From contig JAFAEL010000231.1 in the NCBI GenBank assembly GCA_023423995.1, positions 1-31,539 of the forward strand: a DNA stretch of 31,539 nt, read 5' to 3'. How positions within the stretch are numbered: position 1 is the stretch's first letter; each line of letters opens with the position of its first letter. The notes below the pieces were generated by a model. That model saw only the letters and a program-made list of their open reading frames with translations, had not been told where the DNA came from and did no database searches. This DNA comes from Pseudomonadota bacterium. GTDB taxonomy: Bacteria > Pseudomonadota > Alphaproteobacteria > Rhizobiales > Beijerinckiaceae. This document shows, in pieces, positions 30,165 to 31,539 of the stretch. The translations under genes and the position numbers were made by a program.

Positions 30165-30858
30165 GGGCGCGACACTCGATTACGGCAGCTACCGGGCGCT
30201 GTCCGGCGTCTCGATCCATGTCGACAAGGGCGAGCTCGTCGTCATGCTCGGCGCGAACGGGGCCGGCAAGTCGAGCCTGTTCCTGGCGATCAGCGGCCTG
30301 CGCCGGCTGAAGGCGGGCTCCATCCGGCTCGGGGAGCACGAGCTCGCCGGCCGCAAGCCGTCGCAGATCGTCGCCGACGGCCTCGTGCATTGCCCGGAGG
30401 GACGGAAGCTCTTCCCGGGCATGTCGGTGCTCAAGAACCTGATGCTCGGCGCCTATGTGCACCGGAGCGACCCGGAGGGTTCGAAGCCGATTCTCGAACA
30501 CGTCTTCGAGATGTTTCCGATCCTGCGGGAGAAGCAGCATGACACTGCCGGTTCGCTTTCCGGCGGACAGCAGCAGATGGTCGCGATCGGCCGGGCCCTG
30601 ATGGGGCGGCCGAAGGTCCTTCTCCTCGACGAGCCCTCGCTCGGCCTCGCGCCGCTCGTGGTGAAGCAGGTGCTCGCCGCCGTGAAGGCCATCAACGAGG
30701 CGGGAACGACGGTGCTGCTCGCCGAGCAGAACGCCTTCGCGGCGCTGAAGATCGCGCACCGGGCCTATGTCATCGAGAACGGCCGGATCGTCATGGAGGG
30801 GAACCCGGATGCGCTCCTCGGCGACGAGCGTATCCGCAAGGCGTACATTGGGGCGTGA
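30151..30858 (+). CDS. livF: ABC transporter ATP-binding protein LivF
   Basis: A 235-residue ATPase, the partner of LivG. Walker A GANGAGKS is at 34-41, HCPEGRKLFPGMSVLKNLMLGA follows the Q-loop, the signature LSGGQQQM is canonical, Walker B is LLLDEPSLGLAP, and the H-loop is in LLAEQN (Gln, as usual in LivF). It ends in GDERIRKAYIGA, the typical LivF C-terminus. It overlaps livG by 14 bases, and palindromic repeat C follows its stop. Confidence 0.94.
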   Translation: MLRCEGATLDYGSYRALSGVSIHVDKGELVVMLGANGAGKSSLFLAISGLRRLKAGSIRLGEHELAGRKPSQIVADGLVHCPEGRKLFPGMSVLKNLMLGAYVHRSDPEGSKPILEHVFEMFPILREKQHDTAGSLSGGQQQMVAIGRALMGRPKVLLLDEPSLGLAPLVVKQVLAAVKAINEAGTTVLLAEQNAFAALKIAHRAYVIENGRIVMEGNPDALLGDERIRKAYIGA

Positions 30859-30871
30859 GTGCGCTCCGGGC

Positions 30872-30950
30872 GTCATGGCCGGGCTTGTCCCGGCCACCCC
30901 GGTCGGAGGCGCTCCAAACGATCGGGGTCACCGGAAAAGCCGGTGATGAC
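30872..30950. repeat. Dispersed palindromic repeat, copy C
   Basis: A 79-bp element from GTCAT to ATGAC. The left arm GTCATGGCCGGGCTTGTCC is the clearest copy of the family arm; the right arm (CACCGGAAAAGCCGGTGATGAC region) is diverged but still complementary at its ends. It lies between livF and the binding-protein gene. As an mRNA hairpin it could separate their expression levels. Confidence 0.75.
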
Positions 30951-30985
30951 ACCGTAGAGCGAAGATAAACGACGGAGAGGAAACG

Positions 30986-31539
30986 ATGAACGCAACGAGG
31001 CGCACCATTCTTGCCGGCACGGCCGGCGCTGCGATGCTCGCCATGTCGGGCGCCGCCTTCGCCCAGCAGGAGACCCTCACGATCGGCTGGACGGGCCCGC
31101 TCTCGGGTGGCGCCGCCCTCTACGGCAAGAACACGCTGTCGGGCCTCGAACTCGCCGCGAAGGAGATCAACGACGGCGGGGGCCTCGAGGTCGGCGGCAA
31201 GAAGTACAAGATCGAGATCGTCGCGCTGGACGACAAGTATTCGCCCTCGGAAGCGGCCGTGAACGCCAAGCGCCTGCGCTCGCAGTACAAGGCGCCGATC
31301 GTGTTTTGCCCGCATTCGGGCGGCAACTTCGCCATGCAGGCCTTCAACGAGCAGGACGGCTTCATCATCGGCGCCTATACGAGCGTGCCGCAGATGACCG
31401 AGCGCGGCAACAAGCTGACGCTCCGCATCCCGCCTTCCTTCGCCGGCAACATCCCGCCCTTCACCAATGTCACGATGGAGCAGTTCGGCAAAAAGCTCGG
31501 CATGGCCGGCGCCGACCACGATTACGCCAAGGCCTGGGC
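30986..31539 (+). CDS. ABC transporter substrate-binding protein (Liv family), partial
   Basis: The first 184 codons of a periplasmic binding protein; the window ends inside the gene. The signal region TRRTILAGTAGAAMLAMSGAAFA|QQ has a twin-arginine-like RRTIL before the hydrophobic core, so Tat or Sec export is possible. The mature part begins LTIGWTGPLSGGAALYGKN, with GLELAAKEIN and KYKIEIVALDDKYSPSEAAVNAKRL, the Peripla_BP_6 lobe I pattern. GGAGAGG precedes the ATG at proper spacing. It should deliver substrate to LivHMGF. The usual Liv binding residues cannot be judged from the truncated sequence. Confidence 0.92.
   Translation, partial: MNATRRTILAGTAGAAMLAMSGAAFAQQETLTIGWTGPLSGGAALYGKNTLSGLELAAKEINDGGGLEVGGKKYKIEIVALDDKYSPSEAAVNAKRLRSQYKAPIVFCPHSGGNFAMQAFNEQDGFIIGAYTSVPQMTERGNKLTLRIPPSFAGNIPPFTNVTMEQFGKKLGMAGADHDYAKAW

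Noticed and set aside
7415..31000. CRISPR arrays, tRNA or rRNA genes, transposases, integrases or phage genes
   Set aside because: I saw no regularly spaced repeats, no RNA gene sequences and no mobile-element enzymes on either strand; the palindromic repeats are the only mobile-like elements.

Overview
The window is high-GC, densely coded DNA from an alphaproteobacterium, most likely of the Hyphomicrobiales (Rhizobiales). The evidence is a FlaF/FlbT/FliX flagellar gene set (alphaproteobacterial), a TTAA-N7-TTAA CtrA-type box between flgI and fliX, PimC/PimD-like acyl-CoA dehydrogenases, and dispersed palindromic intergenic repeats. I cannot fix the genus from sequence alone.

Region 1 (34-6646, all real genes on the minus strand except one possible micro-ORF): a glutathione S-transferase, a DauA-like D-amino-acid dehydrogenase, a trifunctional-type enoyl-CoA hydratase/3-hydroxyacyl-CoA dehydrogenase, an SRPBCC-ArsR pair with two matching palindromic operators upstream, and a berberine-bridge-type flavoprotein oxidoreductase. 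Region 2 (6912-7550): a RelE/HigB-type toxin and HTH antitoxin module.

Region 3 (7573-19415): a large acyl-CoA catabolism cluster. A thiolase (minus) diverges from an acyl-CoA ligase (plus), followed by a PimC/PimD-like heteromeric acyl-CoA dehydrogenase, an ACAD10/11-type dehydrogenase overlapping an APH-fold kinase, an SDR, a DUF4160/DUF2442 pair, a nitronate-monooxygenase-like flavoprotein and a MaoC hydratase. With the hydratase/dehydrogenase of region 1 this is a complete beta-oxidation set resembling the pimFABCD genes of Rhodopseudomonas palustris. It also holds a kinase/dehydrogenase pair like LvaA/LvaC, suggesting use of dicarboxylic and 4-hydroxy acids. Inserted between ligase and dehydrogenase is the most unexpected gene (10816-11649). 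It encodes a small free-standing protein carrying most of the catalytic signature of class II (anthrax edema factor/CyaA/ExoY) nucleotidyl cyclase toxins.

Region 4 (19419-27262): a flagellar island on the minus strand (flgI, rod-binding FlgJ-type, FlgN-like, FlaG-like, two flagellins, flbT, flaF), with fliX divergent on plus. Signals include a perfect CtrA-type box, a near match before flagellin 1, a Shine-Dalgarno hairpin in the flagellin 2 leader, and intrinsic terminators.

Region 5 (27513-31539, plus): a livHMGF branched-chain/organic-acid ABC transporter with overlapping genes, then its substrate-binding protein, cut by the window end. Three related palindromic repeats (about 80-90 bp) lie just upstream of plus-strand genes in regions 3 and 5. 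Two of them abut and may help form the next gene's ribosome-binding site.
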